Shown here piece after piece: positions 1 to 16,500 of a stretch of DNA of 64,000 bases. The translations under genes were made by a program, and so were the position numbers. The notes beneath the pieces were generated by a model that saw only the letters and a program-made list of their open reading frames with translations, ran no database searches and was not told where the DNA came from. Origin of the DNA: Cordilura impudica (taxonomy: Eukaryota > Arthropoda > Insecta > Diptera > Scathophagidae); assembly GCA_963682025.1 (NCBI GenBank), contig OY821517.1, positions 24,471,620 through 24,535,619 on the forward strand, given 5' to 3'. The number at the start of each line of letters is the position of its first letter. Position 1 is the first letter of the stretch.

Positions 1-3648
<3,648 letters not shown>

Positions 3649-4856
3649 TATTTAGAAAATTAGAGATAGTTGTTATACATAAAATAATTTTATAACAAAA
3701 TTGGTTAAAAGTTGTTTTAATTTATATTCGCGAGCCATTGCACCAAATATATATATCACAATGGACTATTTTGATCCAAGGAGCACTGAATGGTTAATAA
3801 AAATTTTAACCGAATTATGTTTCTTAAATTCTAAATAGTGGCTTCATCGCGTTTAATAGAAAAACTCGTTTTCGGTAATCTTTATTTAAAACTATCTTAA
3901 AATCCAACGCTGGCCTCGGCAAATAATGGGTTAACGTTTTCGGATTCATCAAAAATTTTAGGAATGGAAGCTCTACACATTTGGTTATTATATTTAAAGT
4001 GTCGCATCTAAAAATTCAATTTCATTAGGTTTGGGTCATATGTGACCCCAATTACAAAAGGGTTAACGGGGTCATATTATTTTTTTCCGAAACCCTAGGC
4101 TATTAGGATAAAATATAACATTTAAAAGTAGAAAAGAGATGAATTTCTGATACAATATATTTAGAAAGAGTACATTTACTGAACATTTCACAAAAATCCC
4201 ATTTTTCTCGAAATCTGCAAAAATAAAATCCTTGTCAAAAAAATTCTGTCATAGGGATTTACCTAAAAATTCACACAGTTAATTCTCTGATAGGTATGTA
4301 AGAAAATCTTATAGTTTCAGATCAAGTTTTTTTAAATTTTGTTTAAGAAAATTTTTTAAAACTTGAAAAAGGAGTTTTCAAAATTTTATCAAAAAATTTT
4401 CCCATTTTCGGTCTCAATGCGCAAGAGGTTAACAACGTGGTAATAAAACAATACTTCATATCTGAGTGGTTATATACATAGAGACAAAAAAAATTATGGC
4501 TATAATCAATTTCTTAAACCTTAAATAAATTCCATCAAATTTCATGACCTAGTTTTTTTTTTGCACAAAAGTGGTCTGGGGCATTTGCTATTTCTTGGCG
4601 CGTTTTTATTCGATTTAGAAGTTTTATAGCTGTTTGAAAATATAATTTAATACTGATCCAGAATTATGTAAAAATTTTTAAGAAAAATTAAAATATAGAA
4701 CGAAATTTTCGTAAAATCTGAAAAAAGTCATATTTTCCCCATATAAACACACTTGAAATTTTCAATCGCGTTGAGCCACCTCTAAATGTTGTGACCGAGA
4801 GTTCGAACACTTTTTTTTTTCTCCATAAAATGAAGGGCCACTCTAGTGTAGCCTCC
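3649..4856. other. Non-coding AT-rich DNA
   Basis: No convincing ORF, RNA gene or intact element is visible. The stretch has several homopolymer runs. A short phrase near 4570 (AAGTGGTCTGGGGC) resembles sequence at 63246, so part of it may be decayed repeat. Confidence 0.5.
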
Positions 4857-5085
4857 TGCAGACAGAAAACAGTTTCATTGTGGTTACCAAATTTATTGCC
4901 AACCGAATTGTAAAGTTAAAAACCGAATTTTGAGTTGATTTAAAATTACAATTATATTGCCTTAAGAATAAGTATTTTACAGCAATAGAAAAAGGTTAGT
5001 TGCTATAAAATTTTTGTTGATTGAATCGATAATTCAGTTGTTAAATTTTAGAACAATTCGGTTTATGAACTTTCTTCTGTGTTTG
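4857..5085. mobile_element. Small MITE, CACAGAAAA-terminus family, copy 1
   Basis: About 230 bp, starting near CAGACAGAAAAC and ending near CTTCTGTGTTTGTG, so the ends are imperfect inverted repeats. The subterminal phrases ATTGCCAACCGAATTG and CAATTCGGTT also mirror each other. The same pattern recurs at 44489-44720 and in the split copy at 58373-61931, which shows it is a repeat family. There is no coding capacity. Confidence 0.6.
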
Positions 5086-5830
5086 TGAACCACAAACAAA
5101 CAAACAACCTTTGGCTTTTATATACTTTATTTAATTTAATCAATGATTTTTGTTTAGCTTTACAAGATAATTTTATTTTTTAGTAAACAACAACAAAAAA
5201 CCGGCTTAGTCGCTATTTTTTTTTTTTTTTATTATTATTTATTTATCATAGACGGCGTTAGGGTTTGATTATGATCAACATAATAGAGATACAAAACGCA
5301 TATCACATGTCTCATAAATAAAACTAATAACTAACTAATAATTCTTATTATTATAACTAATTTAATTAATAGCTACCGCAACAAACTCAGCACATAATTA
5401 CGACAATTTATTTTTATATTTCTATATTTCTTACTTCCCAAATTACTTGACCTACCCACATTTCATTATAATGTATCATTTTATTAATACATATATTATA
5501 TATTTTAGTATATTTTTTAAATAAATTGATGAATTGACACCGGATCTTGTTGACACTAGATGCAACAAATTTCAATTTGACACTTTCTTTCGTAATCCCT
5601 TATCGACCCGCCATTAAAGCATGTATGTTCAATTCTTTATTATTTAAGATTTGGAAACATTTTACTTATACGACTAAATAAGACTTTTTATAGATATATT
5701 GGTCACTGAAATGTTCACATGGCCAAACCTGTTATTAAGAAATGCATATTTTCCTGATAAAACACAGAACGTCAATTATTTGTATTGAAAAAAATTGACC
5801 ATTTATTTTCTAAAGAACATCAAATCAAAA
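5086..5830. other. Non-coding stretch, nothing recognised
   Basis: AT-rich sequence with poly-T and poly-A runs. No ORF, RNA gene or inverted-repeat element could be supported here. Confidence 0.4.
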
Positions 5831-6617
5831 CAAGTAAGAAAATTATAGTCAGTCTAGGCTGACTATACGATACCCTATACCATGCGTTTAGAGAGACCCC
5901 ATCTCTTTGGTCCAACTAATTAGATATATAAAATAAGCATAAACCAAATTTAAGCGACATTATTATTAAATCGTTGACCTTCGGATATAAAAAAGTTCAT
6001 ATCGGTTAATATATTTATATGGGGACTAGGTCGAGAAATGGATCGATCCTGACCATTTTTGGCAAAGTCACTTATTTTTTTTGCAAAAACATATACAACC
6101 CAAATTTGAGAAAGATCTGTGCAATATTTTTGTTTTTTAATAGATTTAAGTGAAGATCGGGAATCAGCTCCATATGGGGGCTACGACGAAGAATTCTCAT
6201 ATAGGGTTTATTTTTAGACTACTGATATATGGATGTAATAAACATACACAAACACAATTTCACCGAGATCTATATGATAGTTTGGATATTATGACAGTTT
6301 AGGTCGATCTCGCGATGTATGGGGACTAGATCTGGACATGGAGCAATTTGCATCAATTTCAATAGCGTTCATCCTATAACCGATAGAAGCTTATGTAGTA
6401 AATTTCATTAAAATATATTCGTAATTGCGACCTGTAGTTTGATTACAAAGTTAACATGGACGGACGGACATCGCTAAATCGACTCAGAAAGTGATTCTTA
6501 GTCGGTCGGTATAATAAAAGATTGGTTTAGGTTAAATATTTTTGGTAGTTACAAATATCTGCACAAAGTCATTATATCCAAACCACATAGTGGTATAGGG
6601 TATAACGACAAGACCGC
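5831..6617 (-). mobile_element. DINE-1/mini-me-like repeat
   Basis: The right end reads CCACATAGTGGTATAGGGTATA; the left end starts AACAAGTAAGAAAATTATAG followed by a near-palindrome around AGTCAGTCTAGGCTGACT. It contains a GGACGGAC stretch, the GTCY microsatellite on the other strand. The closely matching copy at 40489-41245 defines its extent. A GTCY proto-microsatellite inside a short dipteran interspersed repeat is the hallmark of mini-me/DINE-1 (Helentron-related) elements; membership is inferred. Confidence 0.65.
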
Positions 6618-6865
6618 ACTTTTAGTGTTAATGCAACGGGTTTGAATCAACTAATTATATATTCATGAGAACCGATTAAAATCGAATGTTTACAAGCAGA
6701 AGACACTCGTAGATCAAGACAGGCAAGATGTTACCCCAAAAGAACAGAAAATTCATAATTAGATGTCTTTTGTTGAACAAAAAAAGAAAAAAGTTAATCG
6801 CTTAAAAGTCATTTTAAAAAAACCTTTAAAAATACCGAAACTATGAATACAGCCTCTCGTTGTTA

Positions 6866-8036
6866 TACCCTACACCACTATGTGGTCAAGGTATAATGAG
6901 TTTGTGCTGATGTTTGTAAATACCAAAAATATTTAACCTAGACCCACCATTTATTATACCGATCGAATCAGAACCACTTTCTGAATTAATTTAATTTAAT
7001 GTCTGTCCGTCCGTCCGTCCGTCTGTCCGTCCGTCTTTCCGTCCGCCTGTGTATCCATTTAAACCTTTTAATCAAACTACAGATCGCAAATAAGAAGAGT
7101 ATATTTTGTATATATTTGCTACGTAAGCTTTTATCAATCAGAGGACAAATGCTATTGAAATTGTTGAAAATGCCGCATGTTCAGACCTAGTCCCGATAAA
7201 ATGACCCCTGACGTTGGCTTAAATTTCCATAAGATTCAAAATTACCATACAGATCTCGTTAAATTTTGGCTTGTCTGTGTAGTACAAAAACAAATACTGT
7301 AGCACAATTCTTAGTTATAGCTCCCATATAAAGCTGCTTCCCGCTTTTAACTAAAGTCTATCAAAAAAAAACAAAATATTGCACAGATTCTTCTCAAATT
7401 TGGTTTGTATATGACTTTACCAAATACAAGTGTCTTTACAAAATATGGTAAGGATCGCTACATTTTTCGACCTGTAGCACGATTCAGTAACTTCTTTTAA
7501 CGATAAACGAATCGTTAAAAAAAGAAAACAACAAAATTATCGATTAATTTTTTTATATTCAAATAAATAAAAAAAAATATTAATAAAAAAATAAAGAAAT
7601 TAAACATAAATATAAAATCATTCTTTCAAACACGAAGTGATCGGTTTTTTTCTATTCTTCTTTGTGTTTTTCGCTTATTTTGACAGAGATGCCACTCGTT
7701 TACAATTTAAATAAATAGAAAAAAAAATTTGTCGACTATCGTTAAGGTGTAGGTAGTGAATCACTTAATCGTTAGTGCAAACAACAATAGCTGTCGATAT
7801 ATTTTGCGATTGTCGGATCGTTTATATTTACAGAATCGCACTACTGGTCTCCATATATGCTTTGTTGCTCCCTATATCATCTTTTTCAGATCTGCGCGCA
7901 AAAAAAAATTCTACTCAGATTCGGTTTACACTTATTTTCTATACCCACTTAGTTGGACCTAAGAAAAATGCTCTAAACGCATGATATACGGTATCGTATA
8001 GTCGGTCTATACCGACTATAAATTGCATACTTGTTT
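6866..8036 (+). mobile_element. DINE-1/mini-me-like repeat, opposite orientation, interrupted
   Basis: It starts TATACCCTACACCACTATGTGG, carries a GTCCGTCC run near 7000-7040, and ends with the palindromic GTCGGTCTATACCGAC stretch before CTTGTTTTT near 8036. Relative to 40489-41245 it is interrupted at about 7478-7770. There the interrupting DNA has loose inverted ends (GATTCAGTAAC and GTGAATCAC, each with an AACGATA/TATCGTT phrase), suggesting a small nested MITE. Confidence 0.6.
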
Positions 8037-8393
8037 TTGTACTCAATTTGTTCTCATATTCGATTTGTTTATTGTTTGGGTTGCTAGAGAACACATCCAG
8101 GTAAAACACAATCATCTTTGAAATAGTCACACTCATCACCGACTCACTCTTACGATTAATATTTATTCATATAGCTATACGTCTATGTATTCATTTGGTT
8201 GAAATTTTGTCCCCTACTTGAAAAATCCCATCCGAATTGTAGGCCAACTATTTATTCCCTACATTAATATGTGGTGAGGGTATTATGATCATGCTTGTAA
8301 CAGCCAAAAATATTTATTATACCGATCGACCCTGAACCAGTTATTGAGTCGATTTTGCGATTCCAGTCCATCTGTCCGTTCGTCCGTCTAAAC

Positions 8394-9887
8394 CAGGCAT
8401 GCCCAGAGATTTCTTATGGAAGTGTAAACACTAATACATATAAAGAAAACAATTTTTTTTCTTCATATTTTTATTCCCTACATGTACACTGTTTATTCGA
8501 AAATGAATATAATACTTGTCAACAAAATACTTTGTATAATTTGAATTAAAAATACTTTTGAAAATAGTATTATTTCTGTAAAATAATTTTAATAAATTTC
8601 ATTCATTCTGAATACAATACACTGAACAAAAAGAAAAAATTTTGTCTGAAATTAAATGTCTTAAAATGCTTTTCAATACGATATTTTGTATTAATTTGAA
8701 ATCATATCAAACGTTTTGCTTAAATGGTATCTGGACTAGCCATAATGCATGGCAATGTTCAAGTCAATGGTTAGTGGAGACCGCTAATGTTCACGTCATG
8801 ACTTAAAAATCCAAATTTTTGCCATGACAGCAAGTCTGACAAAAACTTAGCCATTAATTTGAAGTTTTATTCGATTCTGACGTTTAAGTATATTAAAATT
8901 GCGCAATTTAAATTAATTTCATTCTAAAAAAGGGTTCACCCAAAATCTCTTTAATTAATTAATTTTTTTAATTAATTAATTTAATTTTTTTCTTCTTCAA
9001 TTTGTATTTTGTGTTTCTTTTTTTAAACTCTTTTAAAGCATTGAGTACAAGAACGCATTTTTGTTGTTTACGGTAGAAAGACATTTTGGAAATGAAATGT
9101 CTAAACATAATTTGCTCACTTCGCGTTTTGTCTCATTTTGTTTCTCTGACTTGAACATGAACATTGCCATGAATTATAGCTAGTCGAGACACCATGTTAA
9201 GTTATAAATAAAAAAAAAAATCACTTTCCCACTTCTCGTCTGAATGCATGTAGCTCATTTTGAATTTTAAATTTAAGACTTACACTGATTTTTCCAAATG
9301 CCTTTTAATTCACAGTTGCAAACCATTTTTTAAAAGGAATCACACGTTAGACAACAACAAAATCTACATTGAATATTTCGGTCGCTAAAGGCCCATTTAC
9401 ACGATAACATTCAGTCGAATGATTTTTTGAAATAAAAATCCGATGAAATTCATCGGACATTTACATCATCACACTCAAGTCTTATGAAAACAGCTGTTTA
9501 GAATAACAAGCTAATTTATTTTGAAATTTATATTTTATTTTCAATTTCTTTGTTTTGGTTTTCCTTTTTTTTTAATATTACCAAAAAAAAAAACTACTTT
9601 ACATGATACGACTTTCATAATACTCGACTTTTTGACAGGTCGCATTACAATGTGTGATAGCGTAAACTAGAGTTAATCTGTACCAACAAAGCATACGACA
9701 GTGTTGCTTGTTTTGCTCTTTCGTATAAGCAAGAAAAAAACAGCAAAAAACGAAAAAGACAAAATTGTTCGCGTAATTCGTATTGCTTCATGCTGAGTGC
9801 AGTATGTGTAGCAGAATACACTTCCCATGCCTACGTGCTTTTACAAAAACTAAAGTGCATTGAGTGCATAGACTCTGGGCATAGAGG
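8394..9887. mobile_element. Non-autonomous hAT-like element with 8-bp target duplication
   Basis: The element begins CAGGCATGCCCAGAG and ends CTCTGGGCATAGAGG. The ends are 15-bp imperfect inverted repeats sharing GCCCAGAG. It is flanked on both sides by GTCTAAAC (8386-8393 and 9888-9895), an exact 8-bp direct repeat as made by hAT transposases. The host repeat is continuous when one copy is removed. No transposase ORF is visible in the 1,494 bp, so it is non-autonomous or gutted. A smaller inverted-repeat element sits inside it. Confidence 0.75.
8719..9201. mobile_element. MITE nested in the hAT-like element
   Basis: The left end (CTTAAATGGTATCTGG, then ACTAGCCATAATGCATGG, then CAATGTTCAAGTC) is mirrored at the right end (GACTTGAACATG, CATTGCCATGAATTATAG, CTAGTCGAGACACCATG). 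This gives terminal inverted repeats of about 45-50 bp around a non-coding core. Its target duplication was not resolved. Confidence 0.6.
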
Positions 9888-10597
9888 GTCTAAACCTTCT
9901 ACAAGTCGCAAAAATCAGACCTAGCCCCCTTACAAATGACCCATATCAGACCGACTAAAATGATCGTACATATATATCGATACAATTTGATGTATATTTG
10001 CCTATTATACCCACTAATCAGTAGTCTAGAAATGATCCTCCATATAAAGCTGAATACCGATTTTCACTTAAATCTAAAAAAAAAAATGTTGCATAGATCG
10101 TTTTTTAAATTTGGTTTATTTTTTTGAGAAAATTAAGAGACTTTACCACATATTGTGGTGATCGCCCCGTTTTTTGACCTAGGCGGTCTATAATTATAAT
10201 TGTAATTTGCTAACTTGTTTTAGGTTTACCATATTGAAAAACCCAAAATCAATTTTAGCGCGGAAAATAAAATCACTTATAACTAGAAAACTAAACGTCT
10301 CAGAGGATATAAATGATTGAATTTTTCCCACTCAATGGAACACCCCACTCGAGTTATGCACCAACAATTTCCAGGGTTGCCGGATCGCAATATGTAAAAT
10401 TTTTGGTGGTAACACAAATCGCTTATAAATAAGCGTTATAAATCAAAATGGCTAAAATTTTTCCCATTCGAATGGTTCCAATAAAATAAAATAGTTTCAC
10501 CATCGAAAACTAAGCGCGATATGGCAAAATGGCTATCTTCGCTGTTTGATATGGACAATTGCTTCTTTACTAAAGTTGTTAGTACAAAAATTTTAGA

Positions 10598-11467
10598 GTA
10601 CAGAAAAAACACACACTGAATAAAAAACTCGTACATATATGTAAACAGACATAGCTCAACCAACAAACACATATTTTTATTTTCATATCAATTATGCGTG
10701 TTTCTAAACTTTTTACCGTGCCCAACACAATCACGACCGTGTTTCGTTTTAATATTTCGTTATCTACACGAACATTTTTCTATTACGTAGTTTTTATTTC
10801 GAACACACATAAACCACACAGATTCGAGTGTAGGTTTATTTTAAGTTCGTTTTCTTGCACGTGTACTGCTAAAAAAAAAACAGAACATGTTCTTGAACGT
10901 GTACATCTAAAAATTAAAACATTATCCACTCGCGATCAGAAAAATCTGAAACACCCCTATAATAAAGACAACAATTGTTTCAACCAAATTTATTTAAAAA
11001 AATCTAAAATAATTCATTAGCAGTTATAAAAAAAATAAAAATAATATTAATAATAAAAATAAAAAATAAATAAAAATTAAAAGATGGTAATGAAATAGAA
11101 AACAGAGAAATTTTATACATTGTTTATGACTTAATTCCTTTTTTTTTTCGATCGCGAGTGGATAATTTTTTAATTTTTAGATGTACGCGTTGAAGAACTT
11201 GTTCTGTTTTTTTTAGCAGTGCACGTGCAAGAAAACGAACTTAAAATAAAGCTACACTCGAATCTGTGTGGTTTATGTGTGTTTGAAACAAAAAATGCGT
11301 GATAGAAAAATGTTCGTGGAGATAACGAAATATTAAAACGAAACACAGTCATGATTGTGTTGGACACCGTACAAAATTTAGACACACATAACTGATATGA
11401 AAATAAAAATATGTGTTGGCTACTTTATAATAGAACATTTTGTGTTTCATGTGTGTATTTTCTGAAC
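10598..11467. mobile_element. Element with long inverted arms (TTCAGAAAA-end family)
   Basis: Sequence from about 10598 (CAGAAAAAACACACACTG) to 10960 is repeated in reverse complement from 11150 to 11467 (ending TGTGTGTATTTTCTGAACC). The arms share GTTTCGTTTTAATATTTCG and CACACAGATTCGAGTGTAG. Partial copies occur at 15900-16299 and 63864-64000. The open frames in the arms are reverse complements of one another and match no protein I know. It looks like a foldback, non-autonomous DNA transposon of about 870 bp. Confidence 0.7.
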
Positions 11468-11747
11468 CTTGAAAATAACCAAATAACATTCAACTCTTCA
11501 TTGAGTTTTCATCAAGAGATCTTTCGTCTTTCATTCAACACAATTTTGTTAGACGACCATCAAAGTGAACGCGAGCCATCATCGGATAACTTCCAGAATT
11601 TTTTTTAAAGACAAAACTAGGCCATAGGTGTTATAGTATTTATTATTTTTATGTTTTTGGTTAATGTTTTAACGATAATTGCTTGTATCAAATGTATCAA
11701 AAAAAAAAAAGTTGTATAACATACAACGTCAATACAAAAAACTGAAA

Positions 11748-12470
11748 GTTACCTAAATTTTTCTAACGTAACGTTTATGTATTTTCATTAATGCATTGTT
11801 TAATTTGATTTATTGAACTTTATTTTGTTTTAACTGAATTTAGTTTTTTTTTGTATTCAAACCTGAATATCTTTAAAAAATTAAAAGTTGTTAAAAGATA
11901 ATTTCTCTGAAAATTTTCTCTGACAAGATTTCTTGTGACCGACGATTTGTTCTACCGTTTTGTCCCTATTTCAACCAAACGTATATTATTTGAAAGGTAT
12001 TTCTTTTTAGCCGTTTTGCAGATTTATATATTTTTGAATTTTTTCCTTTATTTTGAGTAAATTGCATTTAAAGTTGCTACTAACACATACATAAAATTAT
12101 ACTTATGCTATGTGTGTTTTAATGTGTTTGTTAATGAGTTTGTTATATTCATTCACAATAATAATAAACCATAACAGTGTTGGTTTGTGAATTGGCTAAG
12201 TTGAAAAATGAAGCTGCCTAGAAATTGCACTCGAATTTCTAGCGCTGGAATCTGCTAGTTTTCAATAATGCATTGATTAACTAAATATACCGATTTTTTT
12301 TTAAACTGAATTCAGTTTTTTCACATTCAAATCTGACCATCTTAAAGAAATTAAATGTTACCTAAGTCTTTCTAAGGTAACTTAAGTAAAAATTTTATAT
12401 TATTATTTATGCATGGTTAAGCTGGATGTATTGAATTTTAGTTAGTTTTAGTTTTAGGGTAACCATTTTT
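11748..12470. repeat. Upstream repeat units with GTTACCTAAG...CTAAGGTAAC palindromes
   Basis: A unit containing an imperfect palindrome (GTTACC, spacer, GGTAAC) followed by a TTAACTGAATTCAG-type phrase and an AATCTGA phrase occurs at 11748 and again at 12290-12381. It is interrupted by the Helitron-like element at 11931-12258. The same units lie upstream of the paralogue at 45831 and 45956, so they either predate the gene duplication or are a dispersed repeat that entered both promoters. Confidence 0.5.
11931..12258 (+). mobile_element. Helitron-like element ending CTGCTAG^T, copy 1
   Basis: It starts TCTTGTGACCGA and ends in a near-palindromic phrase (TTTCTAGCGCTGGAA) followed by TCTGCTAG and a T. 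A 5' TC end, a 3' CTAG end preceded by a short hairpin, and no target duplication are Helitron features. The copy at 16700-17038 matches over the whole length, and the family's 3' end recurs in reverse at 38604 and 55775. It is about 330 bp and non-coding. Confidence 0.6.
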
Positions 12471-12905
12471 CCTTATCCGATCGATCTGAAACTTGGTCTA
12501 TAGACCTGCTGTGAAAAAAGATTAACTTTGACATAGTCACGCATAGTCACGCACAGTCACGGAGTGATTAAAACCTCACTCCCCTCATCCGATCAATCTG
12601 AAACTTTGTCCATAGACTTATTGTGGCCAAAGATTAATTTTAAGATAGTCACACACAGTCACGCATAGTCACGCACAGTTTAAACCAATTTCCCCTCATC
12701 CGATCGATCTGAAACTTTGTCCATAGATTTTCTGTCACCAAATATTAACTGAAGGATAATAACGCACAGTCACGGAGTGATTTAAACCCAATTTCCCCTC
12801 ATCCGATCGATCTAAAACTTTGTCCATAGACTTGTTGTGACCAAAGTGTAATTTTAAAATAGGCACGCAAAGTCACGCACAGTCACGGAGAGATTCAAAA
12901 CTCAT
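12470..12905. repeat. Four-unit tandem repeat, ~103-112 bp per unit
   Basis: The phrase CCGATCRATCTGAAAC recurs at 12477, 12589, 12700 and 12803, each followed by TTTGTCCATAGA-like text. Within each unit is a run of a ~10-bp subrepeat (AGTCACGCAC / AGTCACGGAG). It lies about 370 bp upstream of the putative start site of gene 1. No ORF. Confidence 0.85.
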
Positions 12906-13268
12906 ATGCATAAGGAAAGAAATAGTTTTAATAAAAACTTTGTTTTTATGGTTTAGATTATTGACTGGACTTGCACTACCTTCAAAGTTTTTTACCTATG
13001 TTATCTAAGGTAAACTATCAAATTATTATTTTTTTTTTTTTAATTTACTAATGGTTACAACTGATAAAAAGCATAATAATAATATAATATAATATTTCAG
13101 ATGCATTTTTTGTGTGTATATAAAATATTAATAAAAATCTAAGTAACGCAAAACCGGTTCATTTATGTCTAACAATTTAAGGTTTTTTCTCTTCTTGTTT
13201 TGGTACCTTTTTTATATTTTATATTTTGGTGAACTCTACGAAAAGACGAATAATTTATAATAACCAAA

Positions 13269-13300
13269 TCAGTCTGTAAACGATAATCGGCAAGAGCGGT
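13269..13300 (+). promoter_or_regulatory. Putative core promoter of gd-like gene 1
   Basis: TCAGTC at 13269-13274 is an exact match to the fly initiator TCAKTY; taking its A (13271) as +1, GAGCGGT occupies +24 to +30, in the MTE/DPE zone. No TATA box sits near -30. The paralogue has the same initiator and the same GAGCGGT at the same distance (46236-46267), while the sequence between differs at many positions. The 5' UTR would be about 260 nt. This rests on motif and paralogue conservation only. Confidence 0.6.
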
Positions 13301-13531
13301 ATAAGAACACGAGAATTAAAATAGAATTAAACAAAAACAAAAAAAAACTATTAATCACGTAAGCGGGTGTGTGTTTAAAAAAATCCCCGTAAAAAATAAA
13401 ATGAATTTATTAAAAAAATAAATAGTAATGAATCAAAAAGTAAACACAATTATATGACAAGCTTTAATAAGATATTCCAATAAACAAAAGTTATAACACC
13501 AATAACAAAAAAAAAAAAAAAATAGTATACA

Positions 13532-16500
13532 ATGTTGAATTCGATTCTTATTTTAAAATTCTTATTTTTAATTATATTTTGTAATAACACACAACAACAA
13601 GAAAGTGGACTTCCGCCTATTGCCTGTCCCAACTATTTTCAATATTTATATGACGGTTCACAATATCTGGGTAGAATATCTCTACCAAATGTGGGCAACA
13701 ATATTGAATTAATTGCTCATTTTAGCCAGCGATCACCGTTGCACACGGTAAGAAATATATTATTTTTGTTGGAATATCAATACGTGCGGATTATTGTGAC
13801 ACTGGATCTAAAACTTTAGTGCGCAAAATTTGAGCCAAATCGGACAATGCTTTCTGGACGCACATTGAGTTCAAAGTTCAAATATGAATTAATATATAAA
13901 AATTATAAAAAAAAAATCATTAGTAATATTAGTAACTGCCTATCAATTAAACTAATTACTAAACCATAATCGAGAGTAAATTAGCCTTCTAATAAAACAA
14001 ATAAATCTTTTTGAATATAAGCCCTTGATATTACCTTTATATGAATATAATAATTCTGAAAAAAAAAATAATAAAACTAGGACACATTTTAAGTACCCCA
14101 CGAGTTAATTTCAGAAAATAAGTCCAGAATATTTTTTTTAAAAATTATTAAAATATTATCAACAACTTTTATTGAAATCCTTCCACTAATATATGTTATT
14201 TCGATATTTTTTTTTTTTTTTAAATGCAAATATTCTTAAATTGGACAGTTTATAGTGTTTCAATTTAACCTTAATTTAAAAGATTGAGAACTTATATTAA
14301 GTAGTATATCATTTTGACAAAAGATATTTGAAATATGGAAACACAAAAAAGATGTAGCCTAAAAGTTGAAAAAGTATGAAAAATCAAATTTTTCTTCAAA
14401 TCCACTGAAACAAAAACGTTGCCATCGCCAAATTAAGAATAGGATACATACAATATTTGGCATTTTTAATCACATATATCTTGTTAATAAGACCTTAAAG
14501 TCCAATAGTTAATATCACAAAAATTTTTTGAAAAAAATTTTTTAAAAGGTAAAATTAGAGATATTGAAATAGTGCTACAAAATACGTACCATTTTGACAT
14601 TAATTTAGAACGGCATAACAACGGGCAAGATGCAAAATAATTTACATATGATCATTTAGGGATAAGGAGAATGCAAAAATGTTGTTGTTGTAAATTATTT
14701 CAATGTCTTTAAAAATGTGAGCTCAATTTTCTTAACCCTTTCACGACCAAACCTAAACTGCTAGAAGATTTTTATTTTTTTTTTGTGGATTCCTACTTAA
14801 CGAGCCAACATTTCTTAACAAAAGTGTCTGCAAAAATATTTTTTTTAATTTCTTCAAAAAAGAAAATCCATGGGCCATATATATATATCCCATTGGTCGT
14901 CAACGGTCAAAATTAGCAATTAATTTACTCCGCTCAAAGCAAGTCAGTGATTTGTGTTTTTACTTTTTACATATGTAAATAACTGTAGCTATAGTTTTGT
15001 ATTTGTTGTAATTTTTTAAATATAGATCACAGAGAATCGATTACTACTTTTTTAGTTTGTACTAAAAATGGAGAGGAAAATCGTTCCTTTTGTAAAAAAC
15101 TTTTTGTTTCGCAAAAAACTGTAATTGCTTAGAATCGATTTTATATTTTTGAGATATTTAGAATTAATCTTTTTCTAAGTCTTTTTATTTATAGTCAAAT
15201 TAATTGTTGATTTAATATTATGATTTTTTTTAATTTAATAAAAATATAAAACTTTATAACATCTTTTTTACCGGTACTGAATTTTGTTGAATAATAAACC
15301 GATTCCAAATATTTTGCTGTTTCTGAAAACCATAAATACTGGTCCATGTTATATCAAAATTTTAATGTTTCGGTTCAATAACGTCCGAATTAATGACATC
15401 CAAACATCATTTTAAAAATACACAATTTTCAGAATTTGTGGTCACCGCCTTAGGTCCTGAGAATACATGTGCCTTTTTTTTTTTTTGGTTTGGTCTGAAA
15501 GCTAAAACTATCCTATGTCGACTCAAGTCAGCTTTAAAAAAATCGGTTGGAAAATGTGGAAAATATAAGAAAAAATAAAAATGGGGCAAACGCATTGGAA
15601 GTGTTTCTACATTTAGGGGGCTATTGTCGTCACAATCACAAATAGGGGGAACACTACCTGATATAATGGGACTATGAATAAGTTTGGTATGACCTAGTCG
15701 TAGTGTTACAAATATAATTACATCTTTACGATTTATAGTATTGTTGTCCGACAACCAACAGCAAATTATATTTTTATTAGGGTTAACTGATTTATACCAA
15801 TTATTTGTATAATTCCAGATGATGAAATTCCTATCGTGTATTTGTTCCTTAACATTGATTGCATAATCATTGTTATATTAATGATCACCTACCAACTGCT
15901 AATGAATTATTTTAGATTTTTTTAATAAATCTGGTTGAAACAATTGTTGTCGTTATTATACGGGTGTTTCAGATTTTTCCGATCGCGAGTAGATAATGTT
16001 TCAATTTGTAAACGTACGCGTTGTAGAACATGTTCTGTTTTTTATCAGCACACGTGCAAGAATACGAACTTAAAATAAAGCTACACTCGAATCTGCGTGG
16101 TTTATGTGTGTACGAAACAAAAAATATGTTTTAGAAAAATGTTCGTGTAGATCACGAAATATTAAAACGAAGCACAGTCATGATTGTGTTCGGCACCGTA
16201 CAAAATTTAGAAACACATATAATTGATATGAAAATAAAAATATGTGTTGGTTGCTTTAGAACAGAACATTGTGTGTTTGATGTGTGTATTTTCTGAACCT
16301 TGGTTTCTACCATTACAAATTGGATTTGGACATCGAGTGGCTGTGGTTACAAATGTGTTAATTTTTTTTTAAATGCTTTGGATGCTTTACCATATAGAAA
16401 CAGTTCATATCTAATTTTCTATATAATCAAAGATTGTATTATATTCAGGAGGATATTTGTGTTAGGATTAAATTTGGAATATGATAAGCAATATTTTTAA

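Larger units (their letters stand above)
8258..10200 (+). mobile_element. DINE-1/mini-me-like repeat split by a hAT-like insertion
   Basis: The left part (8258-8393) runs from CCCTACATTAATATGTGG to the GTCCGTTCGTCCGTCT microsatellite. The right part (from 9888) resumes at GTCTAAACCTTCTACAAGTC and continues with the usual mini-me body (CCTAGCCCCCTTACAAATG and so on). The interruption is the hAT-like element annotated separately. Confidence 0.6.

Noticed and set aside
6999..7190. 63-aa frame beginning with repeated SVRPSVRLSVRL
   Set aside because: It is a translation of the GTCY microsatellite of a mini-me-like repeat, not a protein.
10694..11385. Frames of 108 and 71 aa on opposite strands
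   Set aside because: They are the two arms of a foldback element translated in mirror; no conserved domain.
15393..15754. Overlapping open frames on both strands in intron 1 of gene 1
   Set aside because: No recognisable motif, no paralogue counterpart, and both strands are open over the same bases, as expected by chance.
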